Notes: generated from the sequence alone by a model not told the origin. Shown: positions 32,074-44,753, counted from the first letter of the stretch. The stretch is 64,000 nucleotides of DNA from Papilionanthe hookeriana x Papilionanthe teres (GCA_022702705.1 CM040432.1:45162540-45226539), one strand, 5' to 3'. A program made the numbers and translations.

Positions 32074-33834
32074 TTTGTGTGTTACAATTCTAAATTAGAA
32101 CAAACTATTAGAAAAATTTTTAAATTAAAAAAATTAAAAATACACAAAAAATTTAAAAATTTTAAGAAATGACAAATCAAATTAATAAAAATGCTAAAAT
32201 TCATCATGAATTAAGACCTTTAAGAGATTATGCAAACCCTATAGTGGATGAACTTCATTGTAGTATTCAAAATCCTACTGTAGCTGTTATTTCATTTGAA
32301 CTTAAACATGTTATTGTCCAAATGGTATCTAATAATTAGTTTGGGGGATCACCAACTGAGGATCCAAATCTACATCTTGCTAATTTTCTAGAATTGTTTG
32401 TTATATTTAAATATGATGGTGTTTCTGATGATGTTATTGGCTCATTTAGGGATAAGGCTATGATATGGTTGAATTCATTAGCACCTGGATCTATCAGAAC
32501 TTGGGGTGATTTAGCACAGAAATTCCTTGCTAAATATTTTCCCCCATAAAAAATAGTGAAGCTTAGAAATGATATTACATCTTTTTGTCAGTCTGAAGGG
32601 GAATTAACTTAAGAAGCTTGGGAAAGATTTAAAGAACTCTTAAGAAAGTTTCCACACCATGTTGTGCCTGATTGGTTAATTATTCAAAGTTTTTATAGTG
32701 GATTAGTTGGATCTCTTAGATCTATTATTGATGCCACTGCTGGTGGTTCATTGATGTCTAAACCATTTCCTGAATCTTATGCTTTAATTGAAGAAATGAC
32801 TACTAATAATTTCTAATGACCTTCTTAGAGGGTTTATCGTAGCCAATATTCATGATTCTAAAGCTTTTGCCATGTTACTAAATCAAGTTGCTACAATTTT
32901 AAGGAAGATAGACCAATTTGGAATGAATTTTTCTTAACCAAATCTAATGATTGAAGAAAATTCATTACGCCAAATGGTAGATTCTCAAACATCAATTGAA
33001 ACTTTGAATTATATTAATAATAAGTCAAATAACTCATATTTGAATTATTATAATCCAGGTTGGAAAAACCATCATAATATTAACTGGAATAACAATTTGG
33101 GTGGTACCAATCAACAATGGGGAAGCAACCAAGCAAACTAATTGAGGAACTGGAACAACCATGGTAATATTAATTATAAACATTCTTATCCTCCAGGTTT
33201 CATTAATAATCCACAATTTAAGGATAAGAAGATGTATATAAAAGAAGTGGTGTTACAAAGGAGAAATCAGTTACAAAGTCAAGGAGCTGCTATAAGAAAT
33301 ATTGAGAATCATTTGGGACAAATTACAAATTCATTAAGTAACAGAACCCAAGGAACACTTCCTAGTAATACAGAAGTTAATCCTAAAGACCAGAATAAAG
33401 AGTAAGTAAAGGTTGTTTAACGTAGAAGTGGAAGAAAGTTGGAAAGCGGAGTCCAAAAAGAGATTGAAGTAGAGAAAGAAGAAATTGAAAAATCTAAAGA
33501 GGACGCTCTAGAGAATTTTGTGAAACCTATTTCTCTACTTAAGATTGATTTAGAAAAGCTGCCACCACCTCCACTTCTTTAAAGACTTCATAAACAAAAG
33601 TTGGATAAGCAATTTTCAAAATTTATAGAAATATTTAAGAAGCTTACAATTAATATTCCTTTTGCTGAAGCTTTAGAACAAATGTTAAGTTATGTGAAGT
33701 TTATGAAGGATATTCTTAGCAGAAAAAGAAAGTTTGAAGATAATGAGACTGTTGCACTTAGTGAGGAGTGTAGTGTTATAATTCAAAAAAAAACTTCCTG
33801 AAAAGCTTAAAGATTCTGGAAGCTTCACAATTCC
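32074..33834 (+). pseudogene. Element H gag, continued after element G
   Basis: CYNSKLEQTIRKIFKLKKLK, then an ATG near 32169 with INKNAKIHHELRPLRDYANP, VISFELKHVIVQMV, FGGSPTEDPNLHLANFLEL, WLNSLAPGSIRTWGDLAQKF, FPHHVVPDWLIIQSFYSGLV, TAGGSLMSKPF, EMTTNNF. The Asn-rich tail (NNPQFKDKK, QLQSQGAAIRNIENHLGQIT) and a basic/acidic linker follow to FKKLTINIPFAEALEQM and KRKFEDNETVAL. Many stops. Same architecture as M gag. Confidence 0.9.
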
Positions 33835-34305
33835 ATGTGCAATAGAGACATATATTCTAAAAAAGCTTTATGTGATTTGGGTGCAAGTATTAACCTTATA
33901 TCATTATCTTTATTTAAAAGATTGGGATTAGGAGAAATATCTCTTACAACTGTAACCTTGCAATTAGCAGATCATTCTATATCATATCCTAAAGGAGTTG
34001 TAGAAGATGTTTTGGTGAAGGTGGATCAATTTATCTTTCCTATTGATTTCATTGTGTTAGATATGGAGGAAGATAAATAGATACCTATCATTTTATGGAG
34101 AAATTTCTTAGAAATAGACAGAGTAATGATAAATGAGCAAAAAAGGGAATTAATTATGCGAGTTATTAATCAAACAGTCACTTTTAATATTTCCAAATCG
34201 ATGAAATACACTGCAAAATGTAAAGATGATGAATGTTTTAGGATGGATGCAATGAGATATCTTAGTGAATGTCATTTCAAAACAACTTATGAAGAGAATT
34301 AAGAA
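33835..34305 (+). pseudogene. Element H aspartic protease
   Basis: KKALCDLGASINLISLSLFK carries the active-site Asp, then VTLQLADHSISYPKGVVEDV and FIVLDMEEDK; a stop at 34078, then IPIIL and a degenerate RELIMRVINQTVTFNISKS. The linker contains DDECFRMD. Confidence 0.88.
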
Positions 34306-34694
34306 TTGAAAGAATTGAAACACATGCAAGAAGAAGAATCAAAACATCTTAATGATTCTATTAAAGAAAATTCAAATTTTGTTCAAGAAAGTTTTGAAGT
34401 TTTGGATATGATAGAAAAAGATAAATCTTTTTGTCCATCAATTGAGAAATCTTTTGAACCATACTTGAAGTTACTTCCTAAGCATTTAAAATATGCCTTT
34501 TTAGGCGATTCCACAACTTTTCGGTTATAATTTAATTGAATTTAAATTCAAAAGAAGAAGCATGTTTGCTAAAAATTTTAAAGAGATATAAAAAAGCCTC
34601 TGGATGGACAATTGCTAATATTAAAGGAATCAGTCCTTCAACTTGTATGCATAGAATACTGATGGAAGAGAACTGCAAATCAAGGACTGATCCT
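34306..34694 (+). pseudogene. Element H RT N-terminus before solo LTR L
   Basis: Linker (NSNFVQESFEVLDMIEKD), then LKLLPKHLKYAFLGDST, a KRYKKASGWTIANIKGISPS strip with MHRILMEE, ending at DP in GATCCT (34694). The RT resumes at 43617/43622 with QWRLNPIMKEV. The TSD ATCCT separates the two halves. Confidence 0.9.
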
Positions 34695-34772
34695 TGATGA
34701 GTGACTCAGCCTAATGGGGCCTTATATATACTTTCAAATGCAAGAATTTGATACCACTGCTAGAAGATTTAA

Positions 34773-34790
34773 TCACTGACAGCGGCGCCA
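34773..34790 (-). other. PBS-like sequence inside the 3' end of LTR L
   Basis: Minus strand TGGCGCCGCTGTCAGTGA matches the tRNA-Asp complement at 14 of 18 bases, yet lies about 80 bp inside an LTR whose ends are fixed by a perfect TSD. Confidence 0.75.
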
Positions 34791-37202
34791 AAAACTTGAT
34801 GTGATTTTACTTATGAAAGAATTTATGAATTTATATTTAGATTTTTATAATTTGTAAAAGTCACAATTTCAAACGCAAGTATGCATATCGTATCAAGTAA
34901 TACAGGGCTCTAGTGGAGTCCTGGTTATCGATCCCACAGGGAAGATTTTTAGAATATTAAGAAATATTTTTAGATTTTTTAAATTAAAAGTTATTATTAT
35001 TTTTATTTATTTTTAAAGTTTTGATTTTAGATTTAATGAATTTATACTAAATGTAAGTAAGCAACACTAAAATAAATATTAATGCAGGTATAAATAAAAT
35101 AACTTTCTCCTTTTTAACTAATCCAAGATTTTTAGAATAATTATCATTTGTGGAGAATTTAGATTATGGTATTGTGCCAAATAGAAGCATTCATATTCTT
35201 TACCCTTTGGTCCAAGCATAAAGAACATTGACTAATCTATAGATCGGTTCAGGATGTTTTATTAGTAGAATGGGTTAATCTAGGCTCACACTACTAGATG
35301 TCCAAGGGTGGCTATGTGTCTGCATATTTTTAGGTTTGTGTGTTGTATTTTGAAAAGGGGGTCGCCTAACAGAAATTGTCGGCGAATTTTAGATTTTAAA
35401 TTTAATTTAAATATATATAATTTAGAAAGTTGTATTTGATTTTGAAAATAATTTTAAATTTGAAAATTTTAAGATATGAAATAAAACCGATCTCACATCC
35501 CAAATAGTTTATATAAATGAGCACCGCACCACAAACTGTGTATCCATCCCGAGGAATAGTCACACTACTTGATAATGGGGCTCGATTAAATAAACTAAAA
35601 GATTTGTGACATCCGTTTGGTTTGCGAACCAATTTTATAAGCCGACAAGTTCCCCTGTTTAAAATAAATCAATTAAACAGTGTTTATATTACTTGGGTTC
35701 TTAAAGTTCCCTATAAGGGCAAGCCCCTATAGTTAATTACATCCTAAGTGACGGGAATCACTTAAGAAAACTCTCGATAATGATCGGTGGTTTTGCTCTC
35801 AAGAATTTCAAAGTTTAAGGTTTTCAAAGGATTGGATTTTTTGAAATTTCAAAAGGGATTAGCTCAAATTTGGAACATTTATTTTCAGGAGTCCAAAAGG
35901 AAGAGAAGTAGGAGAAGCTGAAGATCCAAGAAGAATCTTGGCACTTCCCAAACTATCCTATTATTTGGCTTGGATTTGGGAATTTATTTAATGTTGCAAT
36001 CTTGCCAATTTTAATTAATTAGGACTTATATTAGTATGACATAATCATACAAATAGCCTTGAAGATATGAGGGTTTATGTCGTACCAAACAACTACCTCG
36101 GAATCCTAAGACTGGTTAGGGCTTAATTTGCATAATATGATTATGCAAATGCCTAACGAAAAGGTTGAGGATTTATGTTGCATTAAGCAAACTATCTCGA
36201 AGTCCTATGGCTTGGTTATTTAATTCTAAGAAAGTTTTGCTGAAGTAGATCTGAGTTTTGCTGATGACGATGACCGAGCTGCCCACCATGCTCCAAGCTC
36301 TTTGTTGTTGCAGAGGTTTAGTTTTAGAAGTCATAAATCAGGAGATGAGAGAAGTGTTTCGGTTTAGAGAAAAATCTTAGAGTTCAAGTGTTTTTAATAT
36401 TTTAATTAAAACAAATCTTAAAGTTGGTTAAACAGAACCGATTAATATTTTATCTTGCAGTGAATTTTAATTTATTTTTGGTTTCAGTTCAGGGACAACC
36501 CTAATGGTTTTGGTTTTCATGCAAGAAAAGTAAAATACAGTGCATGTAAGTAAATTGCAATAAAGTAAATTGCAATAAAATAAAAGCGTACCTGAAGGGT
36601 CTTCCCGTCATCCCAAGCTGCACTTAAAACACATGTTAAGGCATTTAAATATTTCAACAAGTATCTAGGTAAAGCTAAGGGAGAGGTTTTGGTTGTCTAC
36701 CAAAGTCCTAATCATATAGCTTAGTCATCTCCTATGACGTCTGGTTCTTGTGTTTTGGTTTAAGGACGATTTTCTTCATCGAAGAAACAATTAAATTCAA
36801 TTGTTCTTATAAACACCCTATCATATTGAGGAAGTGCTTAAGGCGAGTCTTAAACATCTTTTCAATACCTCTAGGATTGTTTTAAGTTCGAGAGAATTGA
36901 ATTATACGAAGTGAATCGATCATCCAGGGGTTTAAGTTTTGTTCTCTTGCACGATGAACTAGGACATTTGAATATCCTATAAGTGAAGTAACACTTCACT
37001 TGATACCTCATTTATGAGTTATAACAATAAGAGCTTTAAAAGGGCAAATCAAATTATTAAGTATTTTAATGATTTAAACTTAATGATTTAATTTTAATTT
37101 TGACTTGATTATAAAAAAAAATCAGTTTAAGTTTGGAATAGTGTTCAAATTATTTTAGATTTAATTCTTAATGATTTAATTTAGGTTTGTTGATAAATGA
37201 TT

Positions 37203-37425
37203 TTGATTTAATTTAATTCAATTTAATTTAATTTTAATTTAATTTAATTTAATTTAATTTAATTTAATTTAATTTAATTAATTTTAATTTTAATTTAATT
37301 TTAGTTTATTTTAGTTTTAATTTAATTTTAATTTAATTTCAATTTAATTTTAATTTAATTTAGTTTTAATTTAATTTTAATTTTAATCTAATTTAATTTT
37401 AGTTTAATTTAAATTTGGATTATTA
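37203..37425 (+). repeat. (TTTAA)n-like degenerate pentamer run in J1
   Basis: Repeats of ATTTA/TTTAA with AATTTTAATTTAATTT variants. The matching region in J2 (about 49250-49560) is not expanded this way. Confidence 0.85.
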
Positions 37426-39179
37426 TTTTAATTAATTTTTTTTAATTAAGAATTAACTATTATTGATGTGATTTATTTAGGGATTTTTATATTAAAGAAT
37501 AAATATCCTCTTAAATAATATCCCTACTTTAATAATTCCAATTTCTTTTATTCTTCCAAAATTTCAATTAATTAATTAATTAAAGTTTTATTTTAATTAT
37601 TTTTTTGAAATGGTTAGTAGGTTTCTACCCTTAATCATTTAAGTTTCAATCATCCAAAATCAGTTTAAAATCAAACATTTTACCCTCCCCCTTTTAATTA
37701 ATCCTAAAATTTTAATTAAAGGTTGAAAAATTTTAATTACCATTTTGCCCTTCAAGCTTAATAATTCTATAACTCACTAAATTAAGCTCAAATGAACTTG
37801 AAATTTTTATTTAACCTCACTCACATGACAATTAAGACATTATAGGAGAAAATGTGATTTTTCTGTATTTAATTTATTTATGTAATTATTTTTAATGGAA
37901 AATAGGGGTTTTCAAGGAAAATTTAATAACATGACCAAGGAAATGTTTCTATCCTTAAGAAAATTATGGGATGTTCCTAATGACTAGAGGACCATTTGGA
38001 CCAATTTTGGTAATTTTTTGAATTATATTTTATTTATTAGAATTATTTTGAGTTTTGGAGTATTAATTAATTTTAAAATAAAATTAAATTCGAAAAAAAG
38101 GATTTTATATTTTTCCTAAATCTCTCTGATCTCAAGGAGTCCAGAGAAACAAATTTTATATTTTTATGATTTTTCGTTGATTTATTAGAATTATTTTAAT
38201 GAAAAGGTTGGAAAATACATTTTTTAATATTAAAAATTACATTAAGTCTTTAAAATTCAATATCTTATCCTAGGGACTTAAGAAAAATATTTGGTTTGTT
38301 CCTAAGTAATTAGAATTCAAAATGTTACATTTTGGTGATTTTAATATTTTTATGATTTTTATTATTTTTTAATTATTAAAAATATTAAAATAATGATAAA
38401 AATCAATTTTTTTAGAAAATTACAATTTTAATTTTCCTAAGTTCCTCTGATATCAGAGAAGCTCCAAAACCATTTTTGTGAATTTTTGAAAATTATTTTA
38501 TGAGTTATGAATTTTTAAAGTTTAATTTTACCCATTTTTGCTTAAGAGGCTTAATCAACCCATTTGGTGGGGTTAATCAAGTCCAATTGATTTCAATTTT
38601 TTATGTGAGACTCTCCTAACCCTAAAGGACAGTAGAGAATTATTTTCAAGTCAATTTGATGTATAGTTAACCCTAATTAATTAAAGTTCAATTTTGGGTA
38701 TTTAGGCCAATTAGGGTTGTTCCAAGTGAATTAACTCAAAACTTATTTTTCCTAGGTTCCTCTGGTCATAAGAAACATCGCCAAATTTTCCTAGAATTTA
38801 TTTCTCAACATGCTAATTATTGGAATTAAAATACTCAAAACAGTAACATGAACTTGGAAAATCAATAACTTCTCATAGGGATGGCTTCTGACCTTGGAAA
38901 ATTCAGAGAATGTTCCCAAGTTCAGAGGCTTCAAAAGCCCTATGGTCTCATGCCATGGTGAATTGTTTATGTGCATGGAGAATTGAAATAAAGCAGAGAG
39001 TAATTAAATCATTAAAAATAAAATACTAAATGAAATTAATTGATTTCTTTTTGCACATTATTCTCCTCTGTTCAGTGAGCAAGAGGGTATTTTTATTTTA
39101 TTTTTAGGATTTTTCTACACAAAGTTATGGATTTTCTAAGTTCTGGTAATTAAATAAATCCAAAAAATCCTATTTTTCT

Positions 39180-39800
39180 ATTTATCCGAATCGGCGCCGC
39201 GTCATCCTTAGCATCTCCGAACAGCCACGCGGCGCTTTCTGGTTCGACGCCGCCATCCAACTCAGCGCTCTAGGGGCCCGTGGTTTATGTACCATTGCGC
39301 TGTTCTGCTCGATCCCGACTGTCTGCTCGATACACACTCGATCTGACGGCTCCTGGTCATCGTCTACGACTGGTGTGACCCCGTGACCGTCCACACTAAA
39401 ACCCTAAGAACTCACTCGATTCTCAGTGGATTTTTGTGTTCTTATGCTCTATGGATTCGTCTTGAAGAGAAGAACACATCCATACAGTAAACATGCATTG
39501 AAATTAAGGCATTTGAAATGGAGAATCTCCAGAATCTCGGGAGGAAGAGAGAGTTCATACCTTTGCTCAGAGAGGTGAAGCTTCGATCTGAGAGTTGTGT
39601 CACGTTCGATTGGGTCCAAGCAAGCTCCAGATGAAGTCCCTTGGCTCGGTGAATTGCTCAGGTACAAAAGTGACCACAACCAATCACAAAGCTTGGAGGT
39701 TGGAGCAAGCCGGGTGGCCTCGGAGAGGGGGCTTTCATGGGGGGAACTTCTCCTCTTGGTCTGGTGAAGGTGTAGGACCAATCAATTTGGAGATTGGCTC
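39180..39800 (+). other. GC-rich core segment of J1
   Basis: GC-rich island with ACGCGGCGC, GCGCTGTTCTGC and CACGTTCG motifs, followed by CT/GA-rich sequence. The inverse counterpart in J2 is around 46900-47490 (CACGTGGCGC). Frames of 60-110 codons exist on both strands but do not match between J1 and J2, so I do not call a gene. It could hold the promoter of the parent element. Confidence 0.4.
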
Positions 39801-42800
39801 ACTGTAGTGAAGTGTCCTGTTTTTGGGTGGAATTTGGACTCTGAAATTGAGCTCTGTTAATGGGGATTATGGCAAATGGACACTGGGGATCAATTTCTCT
39901 AAGTGTGGAGAGTGGTCTGGGACAATTTTGGCAGAGTTTCAGTAGGTTTGTTTCAGCACCTCTCCCATGGTCGAGAGAGGTGGGGTTTAAATAGAGTCAG
40001 TTGGAGGCTCTCCCGGGGGAGTTAGGGGTTGGAATCAGCTGCTCTGGTGAGGAGAAGAACATCCATGGTGGCCATTGGGCATGGGGCAACTCAGCAGGTG
40101 AGAATTCCAAGCTTGCGCTCACATGATGCTCTCGGGTGTGGTGTTTTCTGGCGGCCCAGATGGCTGGCCGGCAGGCATGGGTCACCCTCAGGGTCAGGAG
40201 GTCCAGGGCTGAGGTTTAGTGCAAGCAATTGACTAATGCCATGTGTAAAGAGCTTGGATTAAAATGGCATGGGGGAGATGCCATTTTGGCTTGATTTGGT
40301 CCAAGCCATGGTTTTGGGTTAGGTTCACCTCCCCATGACCTGGTTTTGGGCTAAAAAAATCAGTTGGGTCAGCTAGGAAGGGGTGGTGAAGTCCCCATCC
40401 AAGGTGATGTGGTTAAACATGTTTTAGTGTGTAGCATGGAAGGAGTTAAAAATGCTTAATGAAGGATTAAGAAAGGGGCCCCTCCTTTTGCTACTTTGGG
40501 TATGGTCACATGTCAAACCCCTCATGGCTTCATATGGCTTGTAAATGGCTCATATTTGGCTCCATTTGGCTTTGGAAAAAGTTGGCTTTGTTTCATGAAA
40601 ATGGCTTTTAAGGAGTTTTGGTAATTTAGGGGTGATTTGATAGGATTTGGCATATTACTTGGTTTAGAAAAATTTGATGGCTAATTTAGGACTTAGGGAT
40701 GATTTTATTTGAGTGAGGATGTGATGAGATTGTAATGTGGGCCTTAGGATGGGTTTGGACTTTTGAAATTATTTTAGGAATGGGCTTTTAGGAAGGTTTA
40801 AAAAGGTGGGTTTTAGGCTTAAAAATAAATTTATGGATGGGATTTTTTGTAAAAGTTTGGGTCATGTAATTATTGGGTTTGGTTTAGGGATGTGTCATGA
40901 GTGATTTGAAGAAAGTTTGAGGTGATTTGGAATTGGATTGGGTCTAATTTGGGTCTCTTTGGTAATAGAGTCCAAATGGGTCAAAATGAGCTATCAAGGG
41001 CTAAAGTTGGGATAATGTTGAAATTGATCTAAAATTAATTTTGGGAAATGTTTATGGGGGTGTTACAAATACGTTTCAACTTTGGTAGGGTTTTGATTTT
41101 GGGATTTGGGCCCATTTGGGTTAGGTTTGGGTGTAGGCCCATTTAAGAAATTTTGGGTTTGGGTTGAAATTGAGTAAGGTTTGGGTGTAAATTTTGGGCA
41201 AATCATGTTAGTGTTTTGTTTGTGGGGATGCTAGGAATGTTTTAGAAAAGATTTGGGCCAAATTCGGATTGAATTGGGTTGGTTTGAGTTAGGTTTAGGT
41301 CATGGGTCAAAATTGTGCCTTAAGCTTTTAAAATGAAATTGGATTCAAATGCCAATCAAATTGAGCTTGAATTTGGTCTAGATTGATATTGGGGATATTG
41401 AATTGAATTTTTGAATTGAATTAGACCAAAATTGAGACCAATTGGGGTGATTAGGTTTGAAATTGGGTTCATTTGGGTTTAAAATGGGCTAAATTGAGGG
41501 TTTTGGTAAAAGTGGGTAAATTAACAAAATTAGCCCATGGTATAGTTGGACAAAATTAAATTGGGAATATTTGGGATTTTCGGGAATTTTCTGGAAATTT
41601 TCTGAATTTTTGGATTTTTGGGTCAAGATGGGCATTTTGGTAATTTGGAGGGTATTGGGGTATTTTTAGAAATTTTGGTATTTTTTGCTGGAGATAGTCA
41701 ATTTGAGTGGGGGAAAATGTTTAGGATTGATTCGAGGACTTTTGGGTGATTTGGAGATTTTGGAGGATTTGGGCGATTTCGAGGGCTTTTGGTAGGTTTG
41801 ATGGGTATAAGGTCTCAGGGTCAAAAATTGAAATTTTGGAAGAATGAAGATTGATCAAATATGAGTGAAATGGAATCACTTTGGTTGAGCCATGAAGTCA
41901 TATTAAGCCTATATGAGCCATGAGAGGACTCATTGGAGGCATTCACTATGTTGTTCCTATCCCTCTTAACCAGGGGCTTAGGGGTTAAGGTCCATCCATA
42001 TGAATTACCTACATGAGTCAGGGATTCAAGTTGGGTAAGGGTGTGGTTTTAAGATTTGAATTGTGTGTGAGAGAGTGTAGAGTATGAGTGTAGTGAGTGT
42101 GTAGTCAACCCTCACCAGACCAGGACACCCAGGGTAGTCCTAAGGCCAAAGAGTCCTATAGGGAACTCATCCTTTAAACCTTCACATTTGATTTCAACCC
42201 TCTAGGTGATTAGGGGTCTACAATCAAGCTTGTGGGGTTTGCAGGGAGTCAAGAGGTGTTTAAACTTCTAAAAGGTGGGTTCCACTCCTAGTCCTCTAAG
42301 ATAGTCAAAGGAAAAGCCTAAGGCTAGATCCTAAACACTAAAGAGGGAAGAGAAGACCTCATCAAAAATGAGGTCAACACTATGGTCGGCCCTACCAGTG
42401 ACCCGTTCCCTTTCTATAAATGAAATTATTAGAATTTAGTCTGTCACTCTAAAAACTAATTAATTCTACGCCCAATAAATCATATCTTCCCATTTATTTG
42501 CACTTCACCTTGAATAACCCGCATAAAGCCTTCGACTAACCAAGGATTCATGTGATATCTACTAGTTAAGAACTCATCTTCGGATAGGTCTCAAAATTCT
42601 TCAACAAGTTTTAACAATTTAAATGGCCAGTTTAAAAAGTAAACTAAGATCAGGTATTAATATCATCACAATTTTTATAAATATTTTAGGTTAAATTCTC
42701 CAACAAAGTTTAATTATCTTATTATCTTTTCATAGTTTAAAGGAGAAAGAAAACTAACTACTCAGAACTCATTGAATTCACACAACAAAACATATTTATA

Positions 42801-43616
42801 AAACTTTGAACTAAGTTACAAATACTTATCTGGAATGTTTCTTCAAGTGATCCGCTGACTCCTACTGACGTCAATGCAATGATGAAAGACTTCAACAGCA
42901 ACAACACTAATAATCTCACACTTAACACTCTAAATAAACTAAAAATAAACTCACTAAACAATAAAGAAGGTGGCTCCCTAAAATGATTTGATGGCTATAT
43001 AGTGCTTTGGGACTAAAGGATGCTAGAAGGGGATAAAGGGGCCATTTTCTCTGTAGAATGGGCTCCTATTTATAGAGTTCTGAATTTGACCAGGGGTTGC
43101 TTAAGGCACCTCTTCAAAATTCGTCCAAATACAATGTATCTTCTAGAAGGTAACTGTCATGCCTAGGCGCCGGGATCTGGCGCTTAACTCCGTGACCAAG
43201 TCTTCGCACCTCTTCACTTTGGGTTGCACCTCTTTGAGATTAAAACCATTTCCCTACGTCCAGATGCATTGTATCACAAGTCCTATATATTAGGAGTAAC
43301 TTCCAGTCTTCTTGAAGCTCTAATAACCACTTAACACCGTCAAAATAACTGCCCAAAGTCGTCAAAAATCCTGTCTGCGTCTGTATCGAACTAACGCTTA
43401 GGCGTCGGATTCTGGTGCCTAGGCGCCAGGCCTACAATTTCGACAATTTTGCTCTTTTAGCTCCATTTTTGCTCCTTTTTTCTCATTTTTCCTTCTTGAA
43501 CTCTTTTTTTATCACCTACATCCAAAAACATAAAAAAGACCTTTCATTAAAGCATAATATCCTTAAGAATTGAATCATAAATAAGGCATAAAAATTAGTA
43601 TTTTTAAAGTGGATCA

Positions 43617-44753
43617 ATCCTCAATGGAGATTAAATCCCATTATGAAAGAAGTTTTTAAGAAAGAAATTTTAAAGTGGTTAGATGTTGGGATTTTTTATC
43701 ATATTTCAAATAGTGCATGGGTTAGTCCTATTCACTATGTTTCTAAGAAAGGATGAGTTATTGTAACCGTTAATGAAAAGAATGAGCTAATACCAACATG
43801 ACTAGTTACAGGATGGCAAATATGCTTTGATTATATAATATTAAACCTTGCCACGAGAAAAGATCATTTCCTATTACCCTTTTTGGATCAAATGGTGGAT
43901 AGATTAGCTAGGCATAAATACTTTTGCTTTCTGGTTGGATATACTGGTTTTTACCAAATACAAATTACTCCTGAGGATCAAGAGAAAACAATGTTTAACA
44001 GTCCTTACGGTATTTTTGCTTTGAGAAGAATGCATTTTGGTTTATGTAATGCTCCTACTACATTTCGAAGATTTATGATGGTTATTTTCTGTGATTTAAT
44101 AGAAAAAGGAATTGAAGTTTTTAAGGATGATTTTTCGGTGTTTGGAACTTCATTTGAATATTGTTTAGAACATTTATCACAAGTTCTTAAACGCTGTGAA
44201 GAAACAAACTTGGTTCTTAAATGGGAAAAATGCTGGATTATGGTAGCAGGTGGAATTGCTTAGGACATCACATTTCTGAGAAAGGTATGGAAGTAGATCC
44301 CGCAAAAATTTAAGTGATCGCTAATTTACCTCATCCAACCAATGTGAGGGAAATTAGGAGTTTATGGGGACATGTTGGATTCTACAGGCGTTATATTAAA
44401 TATTTTTCAAAAATTTCTAAGCCTCTATGTCATTTGCTCGAGAAAGATGTGATTTCAATTTTGATAAAGATTGTCAAAAAGCTTTTAAACTTTTAAAAGA
44501 AAAATTAATCACTGCACCAGCTATTGTTTCACCAAATTATAAAATCCATTTGAATTAATGTGTGATGCAAGTGATTATGCTGTTGGAGCTGTTTTGGGAC
44601 ATAAATATTGTGAAATTTACAAAGCAATTTACTATGCTAGTAAAACTCTTAATGAATATCAAATTAATTATACCGCAACTGAGAAATAGTTATTAGCAAA
44701 AGTTTTGCCTTTAAAAAGTTCAGATCATATTTAATTGGAACTAAATGTGTGGT
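43617..44753 (+). pseudogene. Element H RT (continued) and start of RNase H
   Basis: RLNPIMKEVFKKEILKW, SPIHYVSKK, GWQICFDY, LDQMVDRLARHKYFCFLVGY (first catalytic Asp now Val in FLVGY), ALRRMHFGLCNAPTTF, IEKGIEVFKDDFSVFG (both active-site Asp present, unlike A and B), CEETNLVLKWEKC, VREIRSLWGHVGFYRRYIK, SKPLCHLLEK. Then RNase H: MCDASDYAVGAVL, YYASKTLNEYQINYTATEK, FRSYLIGTKCVV where J2 interrupts at 44753. Frame breaks near 43756, 44262, 44311 and 44688. Confidence 0.92.

Larger units (their letters stand above)
35317..42379 (+). mobile_element. J1: ~7.06-kb non-coding TG...CA element (probable giant solo LTR)
   Basis: Starts TGTCTGCATA, ends GGTCAACA, with perfect TSD CTATG (35312-35316, 42380-42384). 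Removing it rejoins the conserved LTR strip CCAAGGGTGGCTATG/GTCGGCC (compare 25913-25931 in G). No gag/pol, no convincing ORF, no internal LTR pair. The outer ~3.9 kb is AT-rich, 39180-39430 is GC-rich, and 40600-41900 is strongly G-rich over C. Its copies are J2 (inverse) and J3 (partial). TG/CA ends with a 5-bp TSD point to an LTR-type integrase. A very long solo LTR (Tat/Ogre-like or chromoviral) is my best guess. Confidence 0.8.
34695..43616 (-). mobile_element. Solo LTR L inside H RT, itself split by J1
   Basis: Plus-strand view TGATGAG... (34695) to ...GGATCA (43616); perfect TSD ATCCT at 34690-34694 and 43617-43621. L's own sequence (34695-35316 plus 42380-43616) is about 1.85 kb. It has CTCTAGTGGAGTCCTGG, CCTTTGGTCCAAGCATAAAG, TATA CTCTATAAATAGG (43065-43077), and class-II motifs GCCTAGGCGCCGG (43161-43173) and TGGTGCCTAGGCGCCAGG (43413-43430). 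No internal coding DNA remains, which is the signature of LTR-LTR recombination. Confidence 0.9.

Noticed and set aside
39182..40232. ORFs of 60-110 codons in the GC-rich core of J1 (and 46478-47388 in J2)
   Set aside because: The proteins from J1 and J2 do not correspond although the DNA is homologous, so they are chance frames.
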